Below, piece by piece: positions 1 to 6,292 of a stretch of 14,523 bases of DNA. The notes under the pieces were generated by a model. It had not been told where the DNA came from. It did not search any database and saw only the letters and a list, made by a program, of their open reading frames with translations. Origin of the DNA: CBDTYW01 sp965364735 (GTDB taxonomy: Bacteria > Actinomycetota > Nitriliruptoria > Nitriliruptorales > Nitriliruptoraceae); contig CBDTYW010000074.1 of the NCBI GenBank assembly GCA_965364735.1, forward strand, positions 1 through 14,523. The letters run 5' to 3'. Both the position numbers and the translations under genes were made by a program. The stretch's first letter is position 1, and each line of letters begins with the position of its first letter.

Positions 1-1
1 G

Positions 2-556
2 CATTGCCGTAGTTGGCGCGGCCTGAGCGGAGCCGTCGTCCGCGCCAACCTGCCGTTCCGCGAGGCCGGCCGGCGTGCGCCGAAGGCGGAGTCCGCCATC
101 CCGGGCATGCGGTCGCTGATGGCGTCGGCACGCAAGGAGATCGGTGGCGAGGCCGGCTGGATCGTGGGCGGGAAGTCCTACGGAGGGCGGGTCGCATCGC
201 TCGCGGTCGCCGACATCGGCGCCGAGTCCGTCGCCAAACGCGAGATCCGGGGGCTGCTGTTCTACGGCTACCCGCTGCACCGCCCCGGTGACCCGGTCGA
301 TCCACGGGTGTCCCACTGGCCCGACATCGCGATCCCCGCGCTGTTCCTGTCGGGGACGCGCGACCCGTTCTGCGATCTGGACCTGCTGCGCGAGCACCTG
401 CCGTCGTGGGGCGGCGAGGCGACGTTGCATGTCGTCGAGGGTGGCGACCACGGCCTGCGCGTCACGGCGAAGACGTCGCTGGACGGCAAGCCGCACACCG
501 AGGAGGCGTCGGTGACGGCTCTCGCGCCGATGATCCACCGGTGGGCCACGGCCTGA
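2..556 (+). CDS. KANL3/TEX30-like alpha/beta hydrolase, 3' part
   Basis: The frame is open to the left window edge, so the true start lies outside; 184 residues are visible. It looks like the C-terminal two thirds of a small serine hydrolase of the KANSL3/TEX30 (dienelactone-hydrolase-like) group. The nucleophile elbow is GGKSYGG, with Ser at visible residue 59. The acid is Asp121 in SGTRDPF, and the base is His150 in GGDHGLRV, so the full Ser-Asp-His triad is present. The segment NLPFREAGRRAPK near the left edge resembles the stretch ahead of the nucleophile in this family. There is no signal peptide in the visible part, and a cytoplasmic location is likely. The substrate is unknown. Its stop codon is one base from the stop of the convergent gene, leaving no room for a separate terminator. 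An internal ATG at 107 is open but would remove conserved sequence, so it is not the start. Confidence 0.85.
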   Translation, partial: HCRSWRGLSGAVVRANLPFREAGRRAPKAESAIPGMRSLMASARKEIGGEAGWIVGGKSYGGRVASLAVADIGAESVAKREIRGLLFYGYPLHRPGDPVDPRVSHWPDIAIPALFLSGTRDPFCDLDLLREHLPSWGGEATLHVVEGGDHGLRVTAKTSLDGKPHTEEASVTALAPMIHRWATA

Positions 557-557
557 C

Positions 558-1880
558 TCAGCCGCGTCGTCGGACGAACCGACGCCCCGCGAGTGCGAGC
601 AGCCCCACGGCGGCCAGCCCTCCGCCGGTCGTGGGCAACGCCGGCGCAGGTGTCGGCTCCGGCTCCGGCTCGGGGGTGGTCTCCGCGGCCGCGGCCGCGG
701 CCGCACACGACGAGCCCGCCATCGGCGTGGCCCAGCGTGGGTCCTCGGTGTCGTAGATCCGAGGGACGACGTAGTCGGACGGGTCGAGCAGGAAGTCGAC
801 GTGCGGCGGGTTCTCGAGCAGGGCGATCTGCTCGGCGAGCAGGTCCTCGTACTGGGCCTGACCTGCTGAGATGACCGGCGCCCAGGCATCCGCGTGCTGC
901 GGGAGGAACACTTTCGGGTGAGCGTGCTCGACGTAGAGCTTCGGGTCGTTGAGCCCGGAGACCGGCTGGTCGAAGCCGAGGATCGCGTTGGTCATGACGT
1001 CCACGCAGCCGGGGAAGCTGTCGAGCGCGGTCTTCACCGCGTCGTTGGTGGAGATCGGGCCAGACGAGTTGCCCCACAGCAGCGTGAAGTCGCCGACGAC
1101 GAAGTGGTGGAGCCACGTGCCGCCCTGGTTCGACTCCTTCTGCTGGGCGAGGAACCGTGCGAGCTCGTCGGGGTTGGTCGCGAAGTGGTCGAGGTACGGC
1201 TGGACGTCCATGACCGGAGCCTGCGGATCGACGGGGTTGTCGTCGTTCGGCTGTCCCGGGTTCGAGTGGAGGTGCTGGAGGATCGTGACGGGCGCGAGGT
1301 CGGACCAGATCGTCACGGACTGGGCGGTCCCAGGGGCCGGTGCAGTGGCGGTGCCGGTGACGAGGCACCGGAAGTCGACGCCGACGCCTTCGCGGATCGC
1401 GCCCTCCTCCGCGACCGTGCAGATCTCGTCCGATCCGACGACGACGCTCCCTGCGAGCCCAGCCACGTAGCCGAGGTCGCCGGCGTGATCGAAGTGACCG
1501 TGCCCGACGAAGACTGCTTCGGGCATGATCGCCGCGAGCTCCTCACGTCCGACGGGCACGTAGTCCTCGACCGCACCGATGATCTCCCATGCGTCGAACA
1601 GCACGACGTGCCCGCCGACCGACGCGATGAAGGAGGAGACGCCGACCCAGGAGAGGTGGACTTCGGTGGGGTCGTCCCATCCCGTACCGAGCAGGCGGTC
1701 GCGGAGCGCACGCGTCGCTGCGTCGACCTCGGGTGCGCCGCCGAGCGGCGACCACTCGCTCAGAGGGACGCGGTCCGGGCCGTTCACCTGGGCCGAGGCC
1801 GTCGCAGGCGTGGCTGCGACGCTGATCGCGAGAACACCGACCCACGTCGCGCGTCGGAGTTGCGCGAGTTTCGCGAGCAA
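558..1880 (-). CDS. Secreted MBL-fold metallohydrolase with LPTTG wall-sorting signal
   Basis: This is a predicted metal-dependent hydrolase displayed on the cell surface. From a TTG start at 1880 it is 440 residues. The order is a signal peptide (LRRATW, hydrophobic VGVLAISVAAT, cleavage near ATASA), a metallo-beta-lactamase-fold domain with the metal motif HGHFDH at about residues 127-132, later His-containing candidates such as LPQHAD, an Ala run, a Pro-Glu-rich spacer (EPEPEPEP), then LPTTG at about 415-419, a hydrophobic helix and an RRFVRRRG tail. That tail is a classic sortase signal. The frame stays open to a GTG at 1988, but those 36 extra residues would precede the signal peptide and look unnatural. 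A GAGGA lies about 12 bases upstream of the TTG. UlaG-like or lactonase-like chemistry is possible, but the substrate cannot be read. No sortase gene is in the window. Confidence 0.85.
   Translation of the reverse strand: MLAKLAQLRRATWVGVLAISVAATPATASAQVNGPDRVPLSEWSPLGGAPEVDAATRALRDRLLGTGWDDPTEVHLSWVGVSSFIASVGGHVVLFDAWEIIGAVEDYVPVGREELAAIMPEAVFVGHGHFDHAGDLGYVAGLAGSVVVGSDEICTVAEEGAIREGVGVDFRCLVTGTATAPAPGTAQSVTIWSDLAPVTILQHLHSNPGQPNDDNPVDPQAPVMDVQPYLDHFATNPDELARFLAQQKESNQGGTWLHHFVVGDFTLLWGNSSGPISTNDAVKTALDSFPGCVDVMTNAILGFDQPVSGLNDPKLYVEHAHPKVFLPQHADAWAPVISAGQAQYEDLLAEQIALLENPPHVDFLLDPSDYVVPRIYDTEDPRWATPMAGSSCAAAAAAAETTPEPEPEPTPAPALPTTGGGLAAVGLLALAGRRFVRRRG
683..704. repeat. GCGGCC hexamer microsatellite inside the MBL-fold gene
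   Basis: About three and a half copies of GCGGCC sit in the coding sequence of the wall-anchored MBL-fold protein and encode a run of seven alanines just before the Pro-Glu spacer. It is adjacent to a GGCTCC-type repeat (about 654-672) that encodes the EP dipeptides. Such in-frame hexamer tracts can change copy number by slippage and so change spacer length without breaking the frame. It is probably just low-complexity linker coding. Confidence 0.6.
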
Positions 1881-1911
1881 TCTGGAGTCCGGTCCTCGTT
1901 GACGAAGCGTG

Positions 1912-1917
1912 ATCCTA
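1912..1917 (-). promoter_or_regulatory. Possible -10 element (TAGGAT) for the MBL-fold gene
   Basis: TAGGAT read on the minus strand lies about 32 bases upstream of the TTG at 1880. It would give a short leader that contains the GAGGA ribosome-binding candidate. No convincing -35 is seen at the usual distance. If real, it excludes the longer GTG start at 1988. The same hexamer appears ahead of the malic enzyme gene. Confidence 0.3.
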
Positions 1918-2055
1918 CGGGCGCCGAACGTAGGGACGGGCGGTGGGTGTCCGGCGCGTTTGCCTCTTCGCAGTAGCGTTGCGAGCACCGCCTGGGGCTG
2001 AGGGAGTCGACGGGCGGTCTCTCACGCCAAGGACTTCGGTCCCACGATCCTCAAC

Positions 2056-2063
2056 AGGAGGGG
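2056..2063 (+). promoter_or_regulatory. Strong ribosome-binding site of mscL
   Basis: AGGAGGGG ends six bases before the ATG at 2070 and fixes the mscL start. It is the strongest Shine-Dalgarno sequence in the window. The rest of the 1881-2069 intergenic stretch shows no clear promoter that I would defend. Confidence 0.7.
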
Positions 2064-2069
2064 CTCAAC

Positions 2070-2522
2070 ATGCTCCAGGAATTCAAGGACTTCATCAGCA
2101 AGGGCAACGTCGTCGACCTCGCGGTCGCCGTCGTCATCGGTGCTGCGTTCGCGCCGGTCGTCGGCACGTTCGTGAGCCGCATCCTGATGCCGCTCGTCGG
2201 CATGGTCATCGGTCAGCCGAACTTCGACACCTTGGGCACGTTCGCGTGTGAGGCCGTCCCGGTCGTCGACGGCGTCGCCGCCCCGACCGCAGGCCTCATC
2301 ATCAACGGTGCGGGTCTCGAGTGCACGGGCTCCGTCGGTGCCGTCCTGACGATCTTCGTCAACTTCGTGCTGGTCGCGCTCGCCGTGTTCCTCGCCGTCA
2401 AGGCGTACAACAAGACCAAGGCACCGGAGCCCGAGGCTGCCCCGGCCGGTCCTCCCGCCGACGAGGTCCTCCTCTCCGAGATCCGTGACCTGCTGGCCAC
2501 GCAGACCGAGGCCATGAGCTGA
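2070..2522 (+). CDS. mscL: Large-conductance mechanosensitive channel MscL
   Basis: MscL is a homopentameric inner-membrane channel that opens under membrane tension to release solutes during hypo-osmotic shock. The 150-residue product starts with the family signature FKDFISKGNVVDLAVAVVIGAAF (split here as FKDFISKGNVVDL then AVAVVIGAAF). TM1 is about residues 14-46, an external loop spans about 47-88, TM2 is about 89-112, and the cytoplasmic bundle helix LLSEIRDLLATQ is near 134-145. Length is typical for the family. The linker between TM2 and the bundle helix is Pro-Ala-rich (about 118-130). The external loop contains two cysteines, C60 and C85, absent from the E. coli protein; they may form a disulfide. 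The gene stands alone with its own ribosome-binding site and ends at a hairpin shared with the convergent malic enzyme gene. Confidence 0.97.
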   Translation: MLQEFKDFISKGNVVDLAVAVVIGAAFAPVVGTFVSRILMPLVGMVIGQPNFDTLGTFACEAVPVVDGVAAPTAGLIINGAGLECTGSVGAVLTIFVNFVLVALAVFLAVKAYNKTKAPEPEAAPAGPPADEVLLSEIRDLLATQTEAMS

Positions 2523-2541
2523 TCGCAGCCCACACGTCATC

Positions 2542-2569
2542 GACGCCCGCGCCTCACGGTGCGGGCGTC
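2542..2569. terminator. GC-rich hairpin between convergent mscL and malic enzyme genes
   Basis: The arms 2542-2553 (GACGCCCGCGCC) and 2558-2569 (GGTGCGGGCGTC) form a 12-bp stem with one G-U type pair and a TCAC tetraloop. There is no T tract on either side, as is common in actinobacterial terminators. It lies 20 bases after the mscL stop and 17 bases after the malic enzyme stop, so it can serve both directions. Confidence 0.8.
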
Positions 2570-2585
2570 GTGCGTTGCGGTCGGG

Positions 2586-4082
2586 TCACTCGTGCTCGTT
2601 GAAGCGGCGAGCGACCGCGCGCTGCACCGCGGCGCGGGCCGCCTCATGGGCCTGGGCCTGCTTGAAGCCCTCGAGGCTCCCGCGTGACCCCGGCCGCACG
2701 TGGCCCTGAGCGTTCGCGGTCTCCGCGACCGCAGCTGCGACCTTCGGCGCGACGGACCGGTCGAACGGCGACGGCAGGATGTAGTCCGCCGCCAGCTCGT
2801 CCGTGCCGACGATGTCCGCGATCGCGCGAGCGGCCGCCAGCTTCATCTCCTCGGTCACCGTCGTCGCGGCGGCGTCGAGCAGGCCGCGGAAGACGCCGGG
2901 GAACGCGAGCACGTTGTTGACCTGGTTCGGGAAGTCCGACCGGCCCGTGGCCATGACGGCGACATGCCCACGCGCCACGTCCGGGTGGATCTCCGGTGTC
3001 GGGTTGGCCATGGCGAACACGATCGGGTCCTTCGCCATCGTCGCGATCGTCTCGAGCGAGAGGGTGTTCGGCGCGGAGACGCCGACGAAGACATCCGCTC
3101 CGGCAAGCGCCTCGGCCTGTCCGCCCTCGACGCCCCGCGGGTTCGTCTGCTTGGCGAGGCGTCGTCGGATCGAGTCGAACTCCTTGCGCCGTGGCGTGAT
3201 GATCCCGTTGATGTCGACGCCGATGACGTCGGTGACTCCGGCCGCCATCAACAGGTTGGCGATGGCGACGCCGGCTGCCCCAACGCCCTGCACGACGACG
3301 CGCAGGCTCCCGATGTCCTTGCCGAGCAGCTTGCAGGCGTTCATCACCGCGGCGGTCACCACGATGGCGGTGCCGTGCTGGTCGTCGTGGAAGACCGGGA
3401 TGTCGAGCAGCTGCCGGAGCTTGCCTTCGATCTCGAAGCACCTCGGCGCGGCGATGTCCTCGAGGTTGATGCCACCGAAGCCCAGCGAGATCCGCCGGAC
3501 GGTCGCCACGAACTCGTCGACGTCGGGCTCGTCGACGAGGATCGGATAGGCGTCGACGTCCGCGAACTCCTTGAAGAGCATCGCCTTGCCCTCCATGACC
3601 GGCAGCGACGCGAGCGGGCCGATGTCGCCGAGACCGAGCACCGCTGTCCCGTCGGTGACCACGGCGACGCTGTTCGAACGGATCGTGAGGCGGTACGCAG
3701 CCGTCGGGTCCGCCTCGATCTCGCGGCAGATCCGCGCGACGCCCGGGGTGTAGACCAGCGCGAGGTCACGTGCGTCATTCACGGGGCGACGGTTGCGGAT
3801 CTCGATCTTGCCGCCCTCGTGGGCGGCGATGACCTCGTCGGTCATCGCGAGCAGCTCCACGCCCTCGACGTCCACGAGCGCTGCGGCGACCGTCTCGGCG
3901 TGGGCGACATCGCTCACGTCGATGGTGACGTCGCGGAAGATCACGTGGCGCTGCGACTCGATGCGCTCGGTGCCGGCGAGGTCGGCTCCGGTCGACTCGA
4001 CGGCGTCGGTGACGCGGGCGAGCATGCCCGGCGCGTTCTCGATCGCGAGCCGCATCGTGACGCGATGGGGGAGGGGTGGCAC
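2586..4082 (-). CDS. NAD(P)-dependent malic enzyme with N-terminal ACT domain
   Basis: The enzyme catalyses oxidative decarboxylation of malate to pyruvate and CO2, linking the TCA cycle to pyruvate and reducing power. The product has 498 residues. An ACT-like regulatory domain spans about 8-85 (MRLAIENAPGMLARVTDA at its start). The malic N-terminal domain has YTPGVA (111-116), VMEGKAMLFKEF (162-173), the metal/substrate stretch GFGGINLEDI (201-210) and HDDQHGTA (232-239). The Rossmann domain has GVGAAG (266-271). The GTG start at 4082 is supported by GAGGAG about six bases upstream and by placing the ACT domain at the very N-terminus. ACT domains usually bind amino acids, so allosteric control is expected but the ligand cannot be told. 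NAD or NADP preference is not certain. It is divergent from transketolase and converges on mscL. Confidence 0.95.
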   Translation of the reverse strand: MPPLPHRVTMRLAIENAPGMLARVTDAVESTGADLAGTERIESQRHVIFRDVTIDVSDVAHAETVAAALVDVEGVELLAMTDEVIAAHEGGKIEIRNRRPVNDARDLALVYTPGVARICREIEADPTAAYRLTIRSNSVAVVTDGTAVLGLGDIGPLASLPVMEGKAMLFKEFADVDAYPILVDEPDVDEFVATVRRISLGFGGINLEDIAAPRCFEIEGKLRQLLDIPVFHDDQHGTAIVVTAAVMNACKLLGKDIGSLRVVVQGVGAAGVAIANLLMAAGVTDVIGVDINGIITPRRKEFDSIRRRLAKQTNPRGVEGGQAEALAGADVFVGVSAPNTLSLETIATMAKDPIVFAMANPTPEIHPDVARGHVAVMATGRSDFPNQVNNVLAFPGVFRGLLDAAATTVTEEMKLAAARAIADIVGTDELAADYILPSPFDRSVAPKVAAAVAETANAQGHVRPGSRGSLEGFKQAQAHEAARAAVQRAVARRFNEHE

Positions 4083-4109
4083 GCAGATCTCCTCGGCAGG
4101 ATCGCCCCG

Positions 4110-4115
4110 ATCCTA
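4110..4115 (-). promoter_or_regulatory. Possible -10 element (TAGGAT) for malic enzyme
   Basis: TAGGAT on the minus strand lies about 28 bases upstream of the GTG at 4082 and would give a leader of about 20 bases holding the GAGGAG site. The -35 region is not recognisable. Confidence 0.35.
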
Positions 4116-4133
4116 TGCCCCGAGCACGGTGAG

Positions 4134-4163
4134 TTCCGGAGCGCAGGGTGGCCGCACTACCGT
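4134..4163 (+). promoter_or_regulatory. Possible transketolase promoter
   Basis: TTCCGG (4134-4139) and TACCGT (4158-4163) are separated by 18 bases, and a start near 4170 would give a leader of about 37 bases ahead of the GTG at 4207. It sits in the 124-base interval shared with the divergent malic enzyme gene. The -35 match is poor, so this is tentative. Confidence 0.3.
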
Positions 4164-4206
4164 CGGGCGCGCCCGGGTCGAACCCCGCACACACATCGAG
4201 ACGAAC

Positions 4207-6177
4207 GTGGCAGACGCAGCACTCGCACAGCAGGCGATCAACACGATCCGCACGCTCAGCATCGACGGTGTCCAGGCCGCCAACTCGGGGCACCCCGGGA
4301 TGCCGATGGGCTGCGCGCCGATGGCGTACCTGCTGTTCAACGAGGTGATGTCGCACGACCCGAACGACGCGAAGTGGGCCAACCGCGACCGCTTCGTGCT
4401 GTCCGCAGGGCACGGCTCGATGCTGCTGTACTCCGCGCTGCACCTCGCTGGCTACGAGCGTCCGACGCTCGACGACGTGAAGAACTTCCGCCAGCTCGGC
4501 AGCGTCACGGCCGGGCACCCCGAGGCCGACCTCCTCGACGCCGTCGAGACCACGACCGGCCCGCTCGGCCAGGGCTTCGCGACGGGCGTCGGCATGGCGA
4601 TGGCCGAGGCCAAGCTCGCCGCCGAGTTCAACCGTGACGGCCACGACGTCGTCGACCACCGCGTCTACGCGATCGTGTCCGACGGTGACCTGATGGAGGG
4701 GTTGTCCGCCGAGGCCGCCTCGCTCGCCGGGACGCTCAAGCTGGGCAAGCTCGTCTACCTCTGGGACGACAACAAGATCTCGATCGACGGCAACACCGAT
4801 CAGACGTTCACCGAGGACGTGCTGGGGCGCTTCGACGCCTACGGCTGGCACACCTCGCGCGTGACCGACGGCAACGACCTCGACGCGCTGCGCTCGGCGA
4901 TCGCGGGCGCTGAGGCCGACGACCGTCCGTCGCTCATCGCCGTGCGCACCATCATCGGATTCGGATCGCCCGCGAAGGCCGGATCCGAGAAGTCGCACGG
5001 CTCGCCGCTGGGCGTCGACGAGGTCGCCGCCACCAAGGCGAACCTCGGCTGGCCGCACAGCGAGCCGTTCACGATCCCGGCTGAGGTCGGCGAGCACATG
5101 GACCAGCGTGCCGCCGGCGCGTCGCGCCACGAGGAGTGGGACGAGAAGTTCGCGGCCTACCAGCAGGCCCACCCGGAGCTCGCGGCCGAGCTCACCCGAC
5201 GCCTCGCCGGGGACCTTCCCGAAGGCTGGGAGCAGGCGCTGCCGACGATCGACACGAAGCAGGCGAGCCGCGTCTCGTCCGGCCAGGTGATCAACGCGCT
5301 GGCCGGGACCCTGCCGGAGCTCTTCGGCGGCTCCGCCGACCTCGCGGGCTCGAACAACACCGAGATGGCTGGTGCGGGCGTGTTCTCGGCAACCGACCGC
5401 CACGGTCGCAACATCCGCTTCGGCGTCCGCGAGCACGCGATGGCCGCGATCTGCAACGGCATGGCGCTGCACGGGGGGATCATCCCGTTCTCCGCCACCT
5501 TCCTCATCTTCACCGACTACTGCCGCCCGTCGATCCGCCTCTCCTCCCTCATGGAGCAGCGCGTGATCTGGGTGATGACCCACGACTCGGTCGCCCTCGG
5601 CGAGGACGGCCCGACGCACCAGCCGATCGAGCACCTCGCGTCGCTGCGCGCCATCCCGGGCCTGCAGGTCTTCAGACCGGCCGACGGCACCGAGACCGTC
5701 CAGTCCTGGAAGGCTGCGCTCGAGTCCCACGGCCCGTCCGTCCTCGCGCTCACCCGTCAGGGGCTCGCCCCGCTGCACGACGTCCCCGCGGATGCGGTGT
5801 CGCGCGGCGGCTGGGTCGTGCGTGACGCGGAGGGCCCGGAGGTCGTCCTCATCGGCACCGGCTCCGAGGTCCAGGTCGCCCTCGACGCGGCCGACGCTCT
5901 CGCTGCTGACGGCATCGCGTCGCGCGTGGTCTCGTTGCCCTGCTGGGAGCGCTTCTCCGCGCTGTCCGCAGCAGAGCGCGCGGAGGTCCTGCCGGTCGGC
6001 GTCCCGCGCGTTGCCGTCGAGGCGGCCAGCCCGTTCGGCTGGGAGCGCTGGGTCGGCGAGGGTGCGATCGTCGGCATCGACCGGTTCGGTCTCTCGGCTC
6101 CCGGCGACGTCGCGCTCGAGACCCTCGGGATCACCGCGGCAGCCGTCGCGGCCGCAGCGAAGTCCGTCCTCGCCTGA
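4207..6177 (+). CDS. tkt: Transketolase
   Basis: This thiamine-diphosphate enzyme of the non-oxidative pentose phosphate pathway moves two-carbon ketol units between sugar phosphates. From GTG at 4207 it has 656 residues, the usual length. The N-terminal PP domain has the SGHPGMPMG substrate region (27-35), the GHG of SAGHGS (67-71), GPLGQG (118-123), and the ThDP/metal motif SDGDLMEG (158-165) ending in DDN (187-189). The Pyr domain has the catalytic Glu in RFGVREHAMA (E409) and HDSVALGEDGPTHQP (459-473). The frame is open further upstream to 3793, across the malic enzyme gene, but the family N-terminus begins at ADAALAQQAINTIRTL, fixing the GTG. The ribosome-binding site is weak (GAGA). Unlike the common actinobacterial cluster, no transaldolase or zwf follows. 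Confidence 0.97.
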   Translation: MADAALAQQAINTIRTLSIDGVQAANSGHPGMPMGCAPMAYLLFNEVMSHDPNDAKWANRDRFVLSAGHGSMLLYSALHLAGYERPTLDDVKNFRQLGSVTAGHPEADLLDAVETTTGPLGQGFATGVGMAMAEAKLAAEFNRDGHDVVDHRVYAIVSDGDLMEGLSAEAASLAGTLKLGKLVYLWDDNKISIDGNTDQTFTEDVLGRFDAYGWHTSRVTDGNDLDALRSAIAGAEADDRPSLIAVRTIIGFGSPAKAGSEKSHGSPLGVDEVAATKANLGWPHSEPFTIPAEVGEHMDQRAAGASRHEEWDEKFAAYQQAHPELAAELTRRLAGDLPEGWEQALPTIDTKQASRVSSGQVINALAGTLPELFGGSADLAGSNNTEMAGAGVFSATDRHGRNIRFGVREHAMAAICNGMALHGGIIPFSATFLIFTDYCRPSIRLSSLMEQRVIWVMTHDSVALGEDGPTHQPIEHLASLRAIPGLQVFRPADGTETVQSWKAALESHGPSVLALTRQGLAPLHDVPADAVSRGGWVVRDAEGPEVVLIGTGSEVQVALDAADALAADGIASRVVSLPCWERFSALSAAERAEVLPVGVPRVAVEAASPFGWERWVGEGAIVGIDRFGLSAPGDVALETLGITAAAVAAAAKSVLA

Positions 6178-6236
6178 TCCTCGGCGTCGGCGAGATCCGT
6201 CGCGTCGTTGCATCGAGAGGGTTATCGTCGCCTCGT

Positions 6237-6282
6237 TCACCGATGGTGACGTGGGGGCGGCCCGCTTCGCCAACGCGAAGCG
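6237..6282 (+). promoter_or_regulatory. Two hairpins in the leader of the CNB-halogenase gene
   Basis: In the 115-base gap after transketolase, TCACC/GGTGA (6237-6241 and 6245-6249, loop GAT) is followed by a perfect 8-bp stem CGCTTCGC/GCGAAGCG (6263-6270 and 6275-6282, loop CAAC). The second stem ends exactly one base before AGGA (6283-6286), the ribosome-binding site of the ATG at 6293. It could modulate initiation or act as a weak terminator for transketolase. GGTTATCGT around 6219-6227 resembles an actinobacterial -10, without a clear -35. Confidence 0.4.
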
Positions 6283-6292
6283 AGGATCATCC

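Noticed and set aside
683..704. GCGGCC repeat as part of a CRISPR or regulatory repeat array
   Set aside because: It is a short contiguous in-frame tract coding for alanines, with no spacers or other copies.
894..1976. 360-codon plus-strand open frame opposite the MBL-fold gene
   Set aside because: Antisense shadow; the minus strand has a signal peptide, HGHFDH and LPTTG in the right order.
3670..3682. GTTCGAAC palindrome as a LexA/SOS operator
   Set aside because: It lies deep inside the malic enzyme coding sequence and lacks the spacing of an actinobacterial SOS box.
2700..4637. 645-codon plus-strand open frame across malic enzyme and transketolase
   Set aside because: It runs antisense to malic enzyme and then out of frame through transketolase, with no recognisable protein features.
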